Assembly (NCBI GenBank): GCA_949130495.1
Contig: OX422221.1
Coordinates: forward strand, 144,803,405-144,867,404
Reading direction: 5' to 3'
DNA length: 64,000 nucleotides
From: Sambucus nigra
Lineage: Eukaryota > Streptophyta > Magnoliopsida > Dipsacales > Adoxaceae
Shown here: positions 39,138 to 50,400 of the stretch, one piece after another
Layout of the letters: every line of letters begins with the position of its first letter
How positions within the stretch are numbered: the first letter of the stretch is position 1
Translations under genes and position numbers: made by a program
Notes under the pieces: generated by a model
What the model was told of the DNA's origin: nothing
Databases searched by the model: none
Seen by the model: the letters and a program-made list of their open reading frames with translations, nothing else

Positions 39138-39149
39138 TGGTATCACAGC
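39138..39149 (+). other. Primer binding site, plus-strand Tekay element
   Basis: Reads tggtatcacagc, one base off the initiator Met tRNA complement tggtatcagagc, two bases after the LTR end. Confidence 0.9.
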
Positions 39150-39321
39150 ATCAGGTTCAAGTGTCCTTTAGGATCTGTACGGCTTATTATGTTTCCGCTG
39201 AGCTTTCTTTGATATAGAGCCCTAATACTAGGAATGTTGTGTTCAACTACATTGAGAATTCGTACTTCCGCGATTTGTTTATTTGAATGATGAACTCATC
39301 CAAATTTACTTAAATTTTCAG

Positions 39322-40047
39322 ATGGACCATCAAGAAGAACTAGCTAAAACGGTTAAGGGAGTCAACGGGCAAGATCGACTCACACCTCAGGTATCCCCAG
39401 AGAGAATATCAACCGCCGAGTTAGCAGGTATCGTGGCACAAGCAGTTACCACTGCAGTTTTACAATACCAAGAACACAACTTAAAACTTAAAGGAGGCAA
39501 AAGACCTAGAGAGGTTAGCCAAATGCATGGGAATAAAGCTAGAAAATGTGCGAAGACCCCGAAATTGCGACAACAAACTACCCAAGACCGAGCCAGTTCT
39601 AGTCAACAACGTGGTAAAATGAAGCAGTTTCAAAAGGGGAATAAGGTCCCAAGTCAGCAAGGCCAACACCGTTAGTAGCAGGGTCAGAGGGGGAGAAACT
39701 TCATAGGCCGATGTTTCGTGTGTGGCACGCGTGGCCATAAATGCAAGAATTGTCCTGATAGGGGCAGGATCCCGCAGCAGCAGCAGCAGCAGCAGCAGCA
39801 GGGTGCCCGACTGGAGCCGCAGAGGCCCATGTTTCCCGCCGCCCTCCCAGTACCAGCTCAAGTACTAGACCTACCAACTTTTCCTGTAGCTCCAGTGCAG
39901 CAGGGGCAGTTACAGTACATACACATCTATAATATCAACCAGGCAGCCGCCCCACAGGCACCACCCGCGATTTGGGGTATGTTTTCTATCCATGAGACTT
40001 TTGGGTCGAATTTTGTTTGTTACTGGGACAACTCAATTGTTTTATAG
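39322..40047 (+). pseudogene. Tekay gag, internally deleted
   Basis: The start at 39322 (MDHQEELAKT) is chosen because it follows tttcag, as the gag ATG of the minus-strand element does; the in-frame ATG at 39283 is 13 codons upstream. The N-terminal segment ISTAELAGIVAQAV aligns with ISTTQVAVIVAQAV in the minus-strand copy. It jumps directly to the Lys-rich tail (KGGKRPREVSQ), so the capsid-like core of roughly 200 residues is missing. Two adjacent TAG codons at 39673-39678 precede an intact zinc knuckle at 39715-39756 (CFVCGTRGHKCKNC), then a (CAG)10 tract coding poly-Gln (39774-39802). Gag would form the particle and bind RNA; this copy cannot. Confidence 0.85.
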
Positions 40048-40323
40048 CTATATATTATGCGAAGACCTTAGAGTTATTAACCGCAAAATTGATCACTATA
40101 ACTTAGGTAGACTCACCACTGGGGAATGGTTCATTTTTTCTGTATATGCCGGGGAGTGGGGGTAGAGATTGGTAGTTTGGTATTACCCGCGGATATGTTA
40201 GTGTTAGAGATGACCAAGTATGACTCCATTATTGGTATGGATTGGCTAGTTGCGTACCGAGACATGATTGACTATTTTAGTAGAAGTATTATCTTTGCCA
40301 TTCCCGGGAAGGAGATATTTTAG
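39960..40323 (+). pseudogene. Tekay protease, broken
   Basis: Similarity runs from GMFSIHE (39977) to DSIIGMDWLVAYRDMIDYFS and IPGKEIF (to 40320). In the minus-strand copy the active site reads LFDTGAS; here the equivalent codon near 40015-40020 is GTT, giving LFVTG, so the catalytic Asp is gone. At least two frame changes and stops lie between 40040 and 40120, and a missing T in a T run at 40317-40320 throws the frame just before RT. Confidence 0.8.
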
Positions 40324-40328
40324 TGGCG

Positions 40329-41720
40329 ATGCCTCGCCCTGAGGGAGGATCGTCCACTCATTTGTACTACATAGAGGAGGAGATTGATTCGATACCCGTT
40401 GTTAGTGAGTTCACCGATGGATTTAAGGATATACCTGGACTACCTCCGAGTAGAGAGACAGATTTTGTTATCGACTTGATGTCGGGCACTCGGCCTATTG
40501 CCCACGCACCTTACCATATGGCTCCAGCTGAGATGAGAGAGTTACGGGATCAAATTGAGCAGTTGTTGGGCCAGGGGTTTATCCGGAGGAGTACTTCGCC
40601 ATGGGGTGCCTCTGTGTTGTTCGTAAAGAAGAGGGATGGATCGTTGAGATTGTGTGTGGATTACCGGGAGTTGAATAAGGTCACGATACAGAATAAGTAT
40701 CCGTTGCCTCGAATCGATGACTTATTCGACCAGTTGAGAGGATCTTCTTTCTTCTCAAAGATTGATTTGCGATCGGGATACCATCAGTTGCGTATCAGGG
40801 AAGAGGACGTATCGAAGACTGTTTTCTTAACAAGATATGGTTCCTATGAGTTTCAGGTTATGCCTTTCGGTTTGACCAACGCTCCAGCAGTGTTTATGGA
40901 CTTGATGAATAGGGTGTTCAGAGAGTTCTTGGACCAGTTCGTCATTGCTTTCATTGATGACATTCTGGTTTACTCCCAGACAGAGGAGGAGCACGCCGAG
41001 CATTTGAGGCAGGTTTTACAGACGCTACGCCAGAACGAGCTGTATGCAAAGTATGAGAAGTGCGGGTTTTGGCTGAAGGAGGTTCAGTTTTTGGGACATA
41101 TTATTTCCGACCGGGGGATATCTGTTGATCCGGGGAAGGTATCTGCGGTGAGGGAGTGGGGACAGTCCACGACACCGACTAATATCCGTAGTTTCTTGGG
41201 CTTAGTAGGATACTACAGGAGGTTTATTCGGGGTTTCTCCAAGATAGCGGGTCCCATGACACATCTGACTCGTAAAGGTGTGTCGTTCATTTGGAGTGAT
41301 GCCTATCAATTGGCATTCGATGAGTTGAAGGATAATTTGACCTTAGCACCTGTGTTAGCATTGCCGAGACCGGGAGTTGAGTATCTAGTTTACACCGACG
41401 CGTCCTTACAAGGACTTGGAGGTGTATTGCAGCAGGAGAGTCAGGCCATAGCTTATGCTTCCCGTAAGCTTAAGCCTCACGAGAAGAATTACCCCACCCA
41501 TGACTTGGAGTTAGCGGCAGTGGTATTTGCCCTTCGGATTTGGAGACATTATCTTTTGGGGGAGAAGTTTCAATTGTTCACGGACCACAAGTCCCTACAG
41601 TACCTATTCACGCAGAAGGAGTTGAATATGCGGTAACGGAGGTGGCTTGATTTTGTGAAGGACTATCAATTTGATATCCAATATCACCCGGGGAAGGCTA
41701 ACGTGGTAGCAGACGCGTTG
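40329..41720 (+). pseudogene. Tekay reverse transcriptase and RNase H
   Basis: The frame is open from 40323 to a TAA at 41634-41636; ATG 40329 (MPRPEGG) is only the first Met, as this is an internal part of a polyprotein. RT motifs are intact: [46 protein letters not shown] and the catalytic FIDDILVYS with the Asp pair at 40956-40961. RNase H follows with YTDAS, HDLELAA and FTDHKSL carrying its D-E-D residues. The TAA replaces a Gln codon present in the minus-strand copy (MNMRQRQW), a C-to-T change. Similarity continues past it ([29 protein letters not shown]), which completes RNase H. Confidence 0.95.
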
Positions 41721-43280
41721 AGCCGTAGGCCAGTAGATGAGGTGGCAGGGGTGTGGAAGGAAAAGTGGAAGGAGTTGGGACAGCAGGATGCAGTGGCCCG
41801 ATCATTCATGTCAGTGATGATTATTACACCGCAGATTGTCACGAGAGTGGTAAAGGCACAAGCAGACGACTCGTTCTGTCAGGAGCAGATAGTTCGATTA
41901 CTAGCAGAGGGAGCCGAGTCCTATACCGTTAGTTTAGACGGGGGATTACACTTCAATGGGAGACTGGTAGTTCCGGAAGGGGAGGAGTTACGACACGAGG
42001 TGATTGCAGAGTCGCACGGCTCACGGTTCGCGGTACATCCCGGTGGGGATAAAATGTACCAAGATATGAGACGTCAGTATTGGTGGAGCGGGATGAAGAG
42101 AGATATTACTGTGTTTGTTTCTAAATGCGCCACTTCTCAGCTGGTAAAAGTGGACCATCAGAGACCGGCAGGACTTCTACAGCCATTAGAGGTCCCGATG
42201 TGGATGTGGGAGAGCATCTCCATGGACTTTATCACGGGGTTGCCTACGTCACAGAGAGGTCATGACTCCATTTGGGTAATTGTGGACAGGTTGACCAAAG
42301 TCTCTCATTTTCTACCCGTAAAGACAGACAACACTACGAGACAGTATGCCCAGCTCTTTATTGCAGAGATAGTGAGACTTCACGGTGTGCCCCTAAATAT
42401 CGTGTCTGATAGAGACAAGATATTTGTTTCACGGTTTTGGGAGAGTTTTCAGGAAGCCATGGGCACGGAATTGCGGTTGAGTACGACTTATCATCCGCAG
42501 ACCGATGGGCAAACCGAACGTACAAATCAGATGTTGGAGGACATGTTGCGGATGTGCATCATTGACTTCGGGGGTGGATGGGAGCAGTATCTTCCACTGG
42601 TGGAGTTTGCTTACAACAACTCCTACCAGTTCACCATTGGCATGGCTCCATTTGAGGCGTTGTACGGTAGACCTTGTCGTTCCCCAGCATGTTGGTTGGA
42701 GGTGGGGGACAACAAACTACTTGGGTCGGAAGTGATTCAGGATACTTCGACGAGGATAGATTTGATACGGAGTCGCATTCGGGTAGCTCAAGATCGTCAG
42801 AAGAGCTATGCTGATGCGAAGAGGTTCTTCAGGGAGTTCCAAGGGGGGGACCAGGTTTTACTGAGAGTATCTCCTATGAAGGGGATTATACGATTTAGGA
42901 AGAAGGGGAAGTTGGCACCGAGATATGTGGGACCATTTCCTATCATCGAGCGGATTGGGTCTGTTGCGTATAGACTTGGGTTACCGGAGCATTTGCATCG
43001 GATTCATGATGTGTTTCATATTTCCTCGCTAAGGAAATATCTTAGCGATGATTTGTCTCATTCTCACATTGCTTTCGAGGACATCGATCTCCAGCCCGAT
43101 AGCTCCTACGAGGAGGGGCCGATTGCTATTTTGGACCGAAGTGAGCGAAAACTGCTGTCAAAGATTGTTCCGTTAGTGTGTGTTTAGTGGCGACATCATA
43201 ATGTCGAGGAGTCCACATGGGAGCGCGGGGATGAGATGCGCGAACGTTATCCAGAGTTGTTTTTACCAGGTACTTTTTAG
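41721..43280 (+). pseudogene. Tekay integrase with chromodomain-like tail
   Basis: The frame is open to TAG 43185-43187. The zinc-binding part has the His pair (ESHGSRFAVHPG) but its C-x2-C reads CATS, so the last Cys is lost. The catalytic core is complete: Asp in SMDFITGLP (codon 42225), Asp in VSDRDKIF (42408) and Glu in QTERTNQ (42516), giving the DD35E spacing. The GPY/F-like part (APRYVGPFPIIERIG) and YRLGLPEHLHRIHDVFH follow. The TAG replaces a Gln; beyond it the frame remains open for 30 more codons (WRHHNVEESTWERGDEMRER) to TAG 43278-43280, which is the usual chromodomain-like tail thought to direct insertion to heterochromatin. Confidence 0.95.
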
Positions 43281-43284
43281 TTCC

Positions 43285-43322
43285 GAATTTCGGGACGAAA
43301 TTCTGTTATTAGGGGGGAAGTA
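43285..43322 (+). other. Inverted repeat and polypurine tract before the 3' LTR
   Basis: gaatttcgggacgaaattc (43285-43303) has 8-base arms gaatttcg/cgaaattc, followed by the polypurine tract aggggggaag (43311-43320) that primes plus-strand DNA synthesis, two bases before the LTR. The same arrangement occurs in the minus-strand copy at 50263-50307. Confidence 0.85.
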
Positions 43323-45500
43323 TGTAATACCCCGCATTTTTATCGATATTTATTTATGGGATTAATTGAATTAAATGTGAATTAATTGACAATTAATCCG
43401 GATAAAATATTAACGAGATGTGAGTTAGTATTTGATTATAATGTGTATATATGGCAATATACGAATATTGAAACTATTAAAATTATCGCGAGATTGAAAT
43501 ACGGCAATTTGGGAAATTTTGTTGGGACGCGCGTGACAGACGCGTCAGGAAAATAATTATTTGAATTAAAAAGTGAATTTTATTTTTATCACCCGTATGG
43601 TCATTTTGAGTGCGCCAATGTGTCCGGAAAGGTCTAAATAGTCAGAAAACACTAGCCGGGGGTTAAGTTTGGGTCCCGGGGCATTATTGGGCCATATCGG
43701 TAACTTAAAAGGGCATTTTTTGTAATTTCGGAATTTGGTAATTAAAACCCACGAAAATTAGAAATAAAAATCTGACTTATTCTTTATCCACTAAACCCAC
43801 TAACTACACTAAATAACTTAATGGACTACGGGAGAAGTTAAGAAACCATTTCTATCTTGCCAAAAACCAACCCCACCTCCATTGTCATCTTGAGAAGAAC
43901 TTGTAGAGAGAGAGAGGAAGAGGAGAATTCTGCAGAGAGAGAGAGAGAGAGAGGAATTCAACCATCTTCAATCAACAAAAAATTTGAAGAATGATTAAGG
44001 CAAGTGGTTTAATTACAATTGATTCAATGCTATGCTTTTCCATGTTTAGGATAATTATCAAATTTATCTTGGAAGATTGATTAGACCCATGAATTTGAGG
44101 ATTTAAAACTATGAATTATGTTAGGAATTGCATGTAGACTTATTCTAGACGAATTATGAATTCAAATTGTAAACCGTGATGATCTAAAAATGGATTTAAG
44201 AAGAGGTTTATTAATGTTCTTGGAAGAAATAGAAAAACAGAGTTCTTGATGAAATTTTGATCCAAATAAAGCCCTTAGTTGTTGAATTATTGGTTTTAGA
44301 ACGTTAACAATGTTGTAGGATGGTTGTATGATGATATTATAACGTTAGATTAGAGTTTCATGCATTATAATGGTGTTTTGAGATGATTTGAAAACTGCAA
44401 AACGAAGCAGTCCGTAGCCTACCTGGTGCGTTCGATCGATCGACATTCATCAGTCGATCGATCGACCACCATCGATCGATCGAAGGTCAAGGTCGATCGA
44501 TCGACCTTCCCAGAAAGACTAAAATTTTCCTAGTTAAATTTTAATGATGTTAAACCCTTGGAAAATATTATTGGAGACTTTATGAATATCCTTAGACTTA
44601 ATGAAGACCAGTAGGTATGGTTATAAAATTTGGACCTTAATTAGAATTCAAATTGAGGAATTATTCTAAAATCTAGTGAAATCCGTTGAGTGAGATAATG
44701 TTAGAGTTAAAAGAGTAAATTTGAATAATTTGGTGAAATGAGGTTTGGGGCAGAAGTAAGGACCTTAAGAATAATGATGTAATATGTGGGAATAATAGGA
44801 AACTTAATAACCCTTTGAGATAGGTTTTAAGTACAAGAATCTATGAAGTGAGATGTGTCAATAGTCTACATTATATATTATCGGAAGACTTAAAATGTAT
44901 ACAATTGGAATAATGGTATAAGGATGTAGAAAATACCTTTATTAATATTGAGATATCTAAGATGTGTGCATGCTTAGTATATGTATATGATTTTTATGTG
45001 TATGACATACCTACCATACTTGCTATCACGGGAGATTTACGTTCGCTTAGGGCCATCTAATCCTTGTGTGCCCGGATTTAGGGTGGTACCTAGAGGACAT
45101 AGTTCAAGGGAATGACTTAATTGTGAGTTATTAAGCCAGCTGACTATGGCGCGTAGGTATGTACGTGACCATGGATATGTTGAATTATGTTCGCCTCCAT
45201 TTTTGTGTGTGGTGTTTATTCTAACAATTCCTGAGAGATTCAGAATTTGTAATCCTTATGTACGTGATGTACCGGGAGGGATAGCAGAGTATGTGTGCAC
45301 CACAGCTTAGCCTCGGGGTGCTTGTATTGTATATTATGATGTGACTAATATACGGTTAAATGAAAAGGAATTTGTTATGTTTAAATTGCGAGAATAATTT
45401 ATAGTGACTCCTTGAGAAGTCAAAAAGGGATAACATGCCGTGAATTGTAATGATTAACAATTGAGAATCCGAGTTTAAGTAAAGCTATCTATTTAAGTAT
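43323..45500 (+). repeat. Truncated 3' LTR of the plus-strand Tekay element
   Basis: Matches 36166-38344 and stops at ...agctatctatttaagta, after which the sequence is unrelated. The missing part is the LTR segment equivalent to 38345-39135. The palindrome cluster is retained at 44431-44508. Confidence 0.95.
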
Positions 45501-46338
45501 AAGTATATAATTATAGGCAGTACCTTTTAATTGGCTAACAACCATTTTTAAATTTTAATCAATCAAAATCAAAAGGTAATATGGGTAGTAAAATGGTAAC
45601 AAATACAGAAAAACTTTAAATCTATGCATCTATAAATCTCTGTACAAAAAAACATATATGCAACTTAATATGGGCAGTAAAATGCTAAGAAATTAAAAAG
45701 GTTGGAACGAAACAAAATCATATATTACCTCATAGTTCTGACCCGAAAATTAAAAGGTTAAAAAATGCTAAGCTCTTGTTCAAATTCAAATGCCCATGAA
45801 TTCATAAGTTCAGCCCATTAAAAACAAATAATGGAATGGAAATTTCGCAGCGAGTTAAGGATCGGGAGCTTCTTATTGTTGAGGTGTCTAACTCGTCCTC
45901 CACCTAGGTTGTGTACATTACCACGTGAAGGGTTATTAATGCTCTCTACCCACTAAGTTTCAACGAGTTAAGAGTTGGGATATTCTAAGGTGTGTAACTC
46001 GTCATCCACATAGGTTGTATACATCAACACCTACAGGATCAAAATATTGATCCGTTAGGCACTCTAGACCAAATCATAAAGGGGACAGCAGGATAGGAAC
46101 AAATTTCAATACTATGTCCCAAGAAGTTTTTGCATGTAACAATACTATATTAGGAGCTGGTATATAAGTAAGTAATTATTTTAATATGAATTGATATTAG
46201 GTAATTATGAAACAATTACAAATAAGGGTATTATTAACATTTTAGGTATATACTAAAAGGTAATGCTACGTCCTCCTCTCTCAATCAATATTAATAGCGA
46301 TAACAGATATATTAGGCATCTTACATGTTGTTCAATTA
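45501..46338. other. Unannotated DNA with a 113-bp-period duplication
   Basis: Two related stretches start cgagttaag at 45851 and 45964 and share taactcgtc-tccac-taggttgt-tacat, a diverged direct duplication. No genes recognised. Confidence 0.4.
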
Positions 46339-46578
46339 TGCATATACCTTGTGTGACTTTTCAAGAGATATTCGTCCCTTGATAAGCACACCTTATGAGG
46401 CACCCTTTTCGGTGGCCACCATGACCGCAATAGGAATTTCTATCCCTAGGGCACAGGGGCCTGCAACCACCAAGACTGATATATCAAACTGCAATGCAAG
46501 ATCGAATCCATCCCCAGGTTTAGGATGGGATTCTCGATACATGTAAAATTTGGGTTGGATTACTTCGTCTGGAACCAC
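46339..46578 (-). pseudogene. Copper-type P1B-ATPase (HMA5/RAN1-like) exon fragment
   Basis: The minus strand encodes DGFDLALQFDISVLVVAGPC followed by AL, IPIAVMVATEKGAS, a stop at 46393-46395, then GVLIKGRISLEKSHKVYA. This corresponds to the transmembrane ion-binding segment and start of the catalytic loop of plant P1B copper ATPases (F-LALQFGISV-VIACPCALGLATPTAVMV, GASQGVLIKGG-ALE-AHKV). Two key changes: the ion-binding CPC motif reads GPC (codon 46459-46461) and the Gln after GAS is a TAA. The phosphorylation motif DKTGT and other domains are absent. A dead, probably transposon-displaced exon. Upstream residues (above about 46545) do not match the family. Confidence 0.8.
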
Positions 46579-47381
46579 TGTTGGATGACCTGGCTCATCC
46601 GGGTTCTAATCATACGCTGACACATGCACTGCTCCCCTAAACAATGTGCCATTTATAATATTAGTTTATGTATTTAAACAAAACAACTAATATGCACATG
46701 CTTAAGCATAAATGATCGAAAAAATTTAACTGATGACAGTAATATTCAAAGTATACTTGATTAGTCAGTTATAAAAAAAATTATACCTGATTTGAAGCTT
46801 GTATTGATAACACAATTTCAAACTTGAAACCATACAAAACTATGCAATCTGAAATATAATCATATATTGGAAAACGTATACTTTGATGATACACACAGTC
46901 CAAGTATACTTCTAAGCCAATAAAAGGTAATATAAAATAATATATCGTTAATTTACCAACAATAGTTTCATAATTCAAGTTTAAATACTTGCTACTCAAA
47001 ATACCAACACAACGAAAAATACCATAAAGTTTTTAAACCATGATAACAGGTGAAAATAATAACCCAACTAATGTAAACATAAATGTTAAGAACACTGTGA
47101 TGCTTAAAATGTCTATTTAGCCTACGTACAATGGTTAAAATCTCACTGAAAATAAAAATAAAACTAAGGTTATCTTTATACTTGTAAAATAGTACACATC
47201 TAAATATTCACCTATTATAGCATGCGCATAAATACAAAATCAGTGCAATTTTTTTGTATAGCATGCGCATAAATATATAATCAAATAAGAGAAAATCTCA
47301 GAATTAAAATATATAGATCATGAGATAATAAGAACTTAGTAATAAGTGGCGACAAAAATAAGTGAAAACAATTGAAGTTGT
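46579..47381. other. AT-rich DNA flanking the minus-strand Tekay element
   Basis: Nothing recognised. Ends in the target duplication gttgt at 47377-47381. Confidence 0.4.
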
Positions 47382-50262
47382 TGTGACACACCGCCTAATT
47401 AACCCCGGGTGACCAGCCCTAAATTAAGTTAGAACTTGTTTCTCAGTTGGTTCATTCTTAGCATCATTGTCGCCTATTTAATTACTAACCACCTAAGTGA
47501 GAAAAATAGACTGGTGCCAAATTTTATCTTTCATTAATTTAAATGGAACTCACATGCAGAAAATAAAATAATATAACAATCACAGTTAACTGAAATAACA
47601 ATTTACAAATAATTAACTAACCGAATAAACCATCGGTTCAAAAATTCATCCAAAGTAAAGACAAGAAATAAGTCTCAACAGGTCTAACGAATACTAAAAG
47701 AACTGTGAGCAACAAGATCGGATAAGTGATAGAACTCTCTACATTATGAATGAAAGAATGAGGCCTCTATCAAACTCCCGCAACATCCACATGTGCTGCA
47801 ACAACGGATCCCTGAAATTTAGTCAAGCCTGGCGTCCCTGTGGCTGGACACCTAAAAGGTTTATAAAAGTTTTTATAGCAATGGTTAGTAACCAAAACAT
47901 TTGAAAAACATTTAGCAAATAATTACCTTACAGTAATAAATAAATATGCATGCTCTCCATATTTTAGTTAGTGCCTCACTCTCTTGAGGACTTCCTCACC
48001 CTCCTCTAATGTTCACTACTACGCCATAATTAATTCACCTAGTTATTTATCTCATGACTAGATAATTAATATAATGTCCTTGACCCACCCTACTCTAACT
48101 GAGTATACCGAATTTATGATTTTTAAGTTATTATCCACATCAACTTAATTAATCATTTCCCTTTTTAAAATCATATAACTTCCATACTTGTTATACATAT
48201 AAAACAACTCATGCTGGGTATTAATTAGCCGATATATAATTAATTACCTAATTATATACTTATAGTCATATTGCAACATTCACAAACATACTAAAACACA
48301 TTTAATAACTAGCATCCACCCGAGTAGATACTCACAGGATGTAAATTCTCTAAAGTGCTATCCCATTAGGTATATTCACGTCACCTAGTTACCCAAGTAA
48401 GAATCGCTCACTAACTTAGTTAAAACATACAATTGGAGGCAGTCATATTCCTTCCCTGAAAGTGAGATGCCCCTCACCTATATAACGGACGCTATGACCT
48501 GTGAATATACTTGCCCTACTCCTCAAGCTAGGGGATTCATCCACTACGCGCAACCTCCCCCTATAGCACTAGAGTATATACTAATAATAATATCTAGCCA
48601 CTGATTATTAATGTACACACCATATATATACTATCACATCCCGTATATATATATATATAAAATGTCTCGGCTATGCTGCGTACTAAATCCGAAACACAAG
48701 ACTATTTAAATTATTAAGAGTTTATGATCCAACTCTAATTATTAATTAATTTGCATATTAATTAACTAAGTTACCTTTGGTGTCACTCCCACCATAAATT
48801 CGGACTTACTCTCGTGGCCCCGAAATAAAAAAACATCCGAGTCTAAATTCCCGACTCTAAATTATTTAGCCCTCACTTAAATAATTTCAACACCTTGGTA
48901 TCGCCCAACTAATAGCCCCGGACTCGCCCACTAAATTCGTTCCTAATTATTGTGAAACATTATTCTCACAATTTAGTCATGGCGTCACACCTAAATTTTT
49001 CCCGAATCCCAATTAATTTCCCTCACAATTAATTAGTGTATAACCCCATATATTTATTTCTTTTTACATAAGATGTGGAAGGATTTTATATAATTTTTCC
49101 CTTATATAACTAAACTGGCCGAATTTCCAAAATCTACCGACCGTCGATTGATCGACCCCAGACCTTCCGATCGATCGATTGAGCAGGTCTTCGTCTTCTC
49201 CAGAAGGCTTTTTCAGCCATGGACGAAATTCTAAAATCTCTATCTTCTTCTAACAGTAAACCCAAGACTCCTCATCAATAAAACTTATTAGAAACCTTAT
49301 GTGGGGCCTCCATAATGTCCACAAACCTCATTAATTCGTCCATTATCTACTGATTTCATAATTTAAGGAAAAATCTACCTTTAACCCTTAACCCATTCAA
49401 ACCTCAAATTTCTTCTTCAAATTCGTTTCTAGTTATCCAGATTACATCCTGCCAGATATGTATCAATTTAATATTCTCAGATTTTACATGAATCCTTACT
49501 GAAATTCGTAAATCAGATTATTGGTTTTCACAACCCCATTTTTATGCCCTTAACACCCAAAACGAATTTTAATCAATCACATCATATAAATATGAATTGA
49601 AAAACAGATTTAATGCTACAACAAGTTAACCAATTGCCTTAGGATTTGTAGAGTCTGAATTTGGAGTTTTGATTGCTCAAGGTTGAAGATGAACTCCTTG
49701 ATTTGGCCCTTCTTTGTCCCCCAATTTGTCTTAACTTCTCTTAGGGTTTCCTAACCCACTAAGTTATTTTTCCCATCCTAATCAGCCATACCCTAATTCC
49801 TTGTACTTGATTAATTAGGCTAATCCCGTTTTTTACCTAATGGGCCAAGCCCAAGTGACCCACATGTCCCCGTGTGGGCCCAGGTATGTCTAAAAACGTC
49901 CCGTGACCCGTTTACTACCCCCGGATACACTTTTTCTACTATCTCGGCCCATCCAGACTCAACCGTACACTCAGAATTGGCATCCAAATTAATTTCTAAA
50001 AATCCTTATTTCACACCCAAATTAGTTTATACCGACCCGCGGCTAAAATAAGTACATGTACCGTCATTAATACTCGAAATGACGTAAATACATTATTACT
50101 ATTCACTTATTAATTAAGTTCCCTAAATATTAACCATTCACTTCCCGATTAATATTTAAGTATAACTTGCCATAATTAATTCAATTAAAATTATGACACA
50201 CAAGTAATTTCGAATTCTCGAATTAATTAAATATTAAATGCATGAAAATACGGGGTGTTACA
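47382..50262 (-). repeat. 3' LTR of the minus-strand Tekay element
   Basis: In plus-strand reading it runs from tgtgacacaccgcctaat to cggggtgttaca. It contains the reverse complements of the shared LTR blocks (ggcgtccctgtggctgga near 47830; a tcgatcgatcgatt-type cluster at 49142-49182). Confidence 0.95.
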
Positions 50263-50400
50263 TACTTCCCCCCCCCCCCCCTACAAAGGAATTTCGTCCC
50301 CGAAATTATGTCGTACCTGTGGTGAAAAACTCTGGATATTGTTCCCGCATATCCTCCTCCCGCTCCCAGGTAGACTCGTCAACTTTGTGATGACCCCACT
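50263..50400 (-). pseudogene. Polypurine tract and integrase tail of the minus-strand Tekay
   Basis: The polypurine tract appears as a run of 14 C on the plus strand (50268-50281), preceded in minus-strand order by the aatttcg/cgaaatt inverted repeat (50290-50307). The minus-strand frame from 50400 reads HHKVDESTWEREEDMREQYP, the chromodomain-like integrase tail. It is separated from the rest of integrase only by the solo LTR. Confidence 0.9.

Larger units (their letters stand above)
36166..45500 (+). mobile_element. Tekay/Del chromovirus (Ty3/gypsy), 3' LTR truncated
   Basis: Complete order 5' LTR (2,970 bp), Met-type primer binding site, gag, protease, RT, RNase H, integrase with a chromodomain-like tail, polypurine tract, 3' LTR. 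Long LTRs, Met primer site and the integrase tail (ESTWERGDEMRERYPELF) point to the Tekay/Del chromovirus lineage. The LTRs differ at 11 places in the first roughly 430 aligned bases, so insertion is fairly recent relative to the minus-strand element. It is defective: gag core missing, protease Asp lost, two nonsense codons in pol, and the last roughly 800 bases of the 3' LTR gone at 45500, so no target duplication can be checked. Confidence 0.93.

Noticed and set aside
42505..42735. 76-codon frame on the plus strand inside integrase
   Set aside because: Out-of-frame shadow of the integrase coding sequence.
50268..50281. Run of 14 C as a sequencing error or gap filler
   Set aside because: It is the complement of the expected polypurine tract at the correct distance from the LTR; only the exact length is doubtful.
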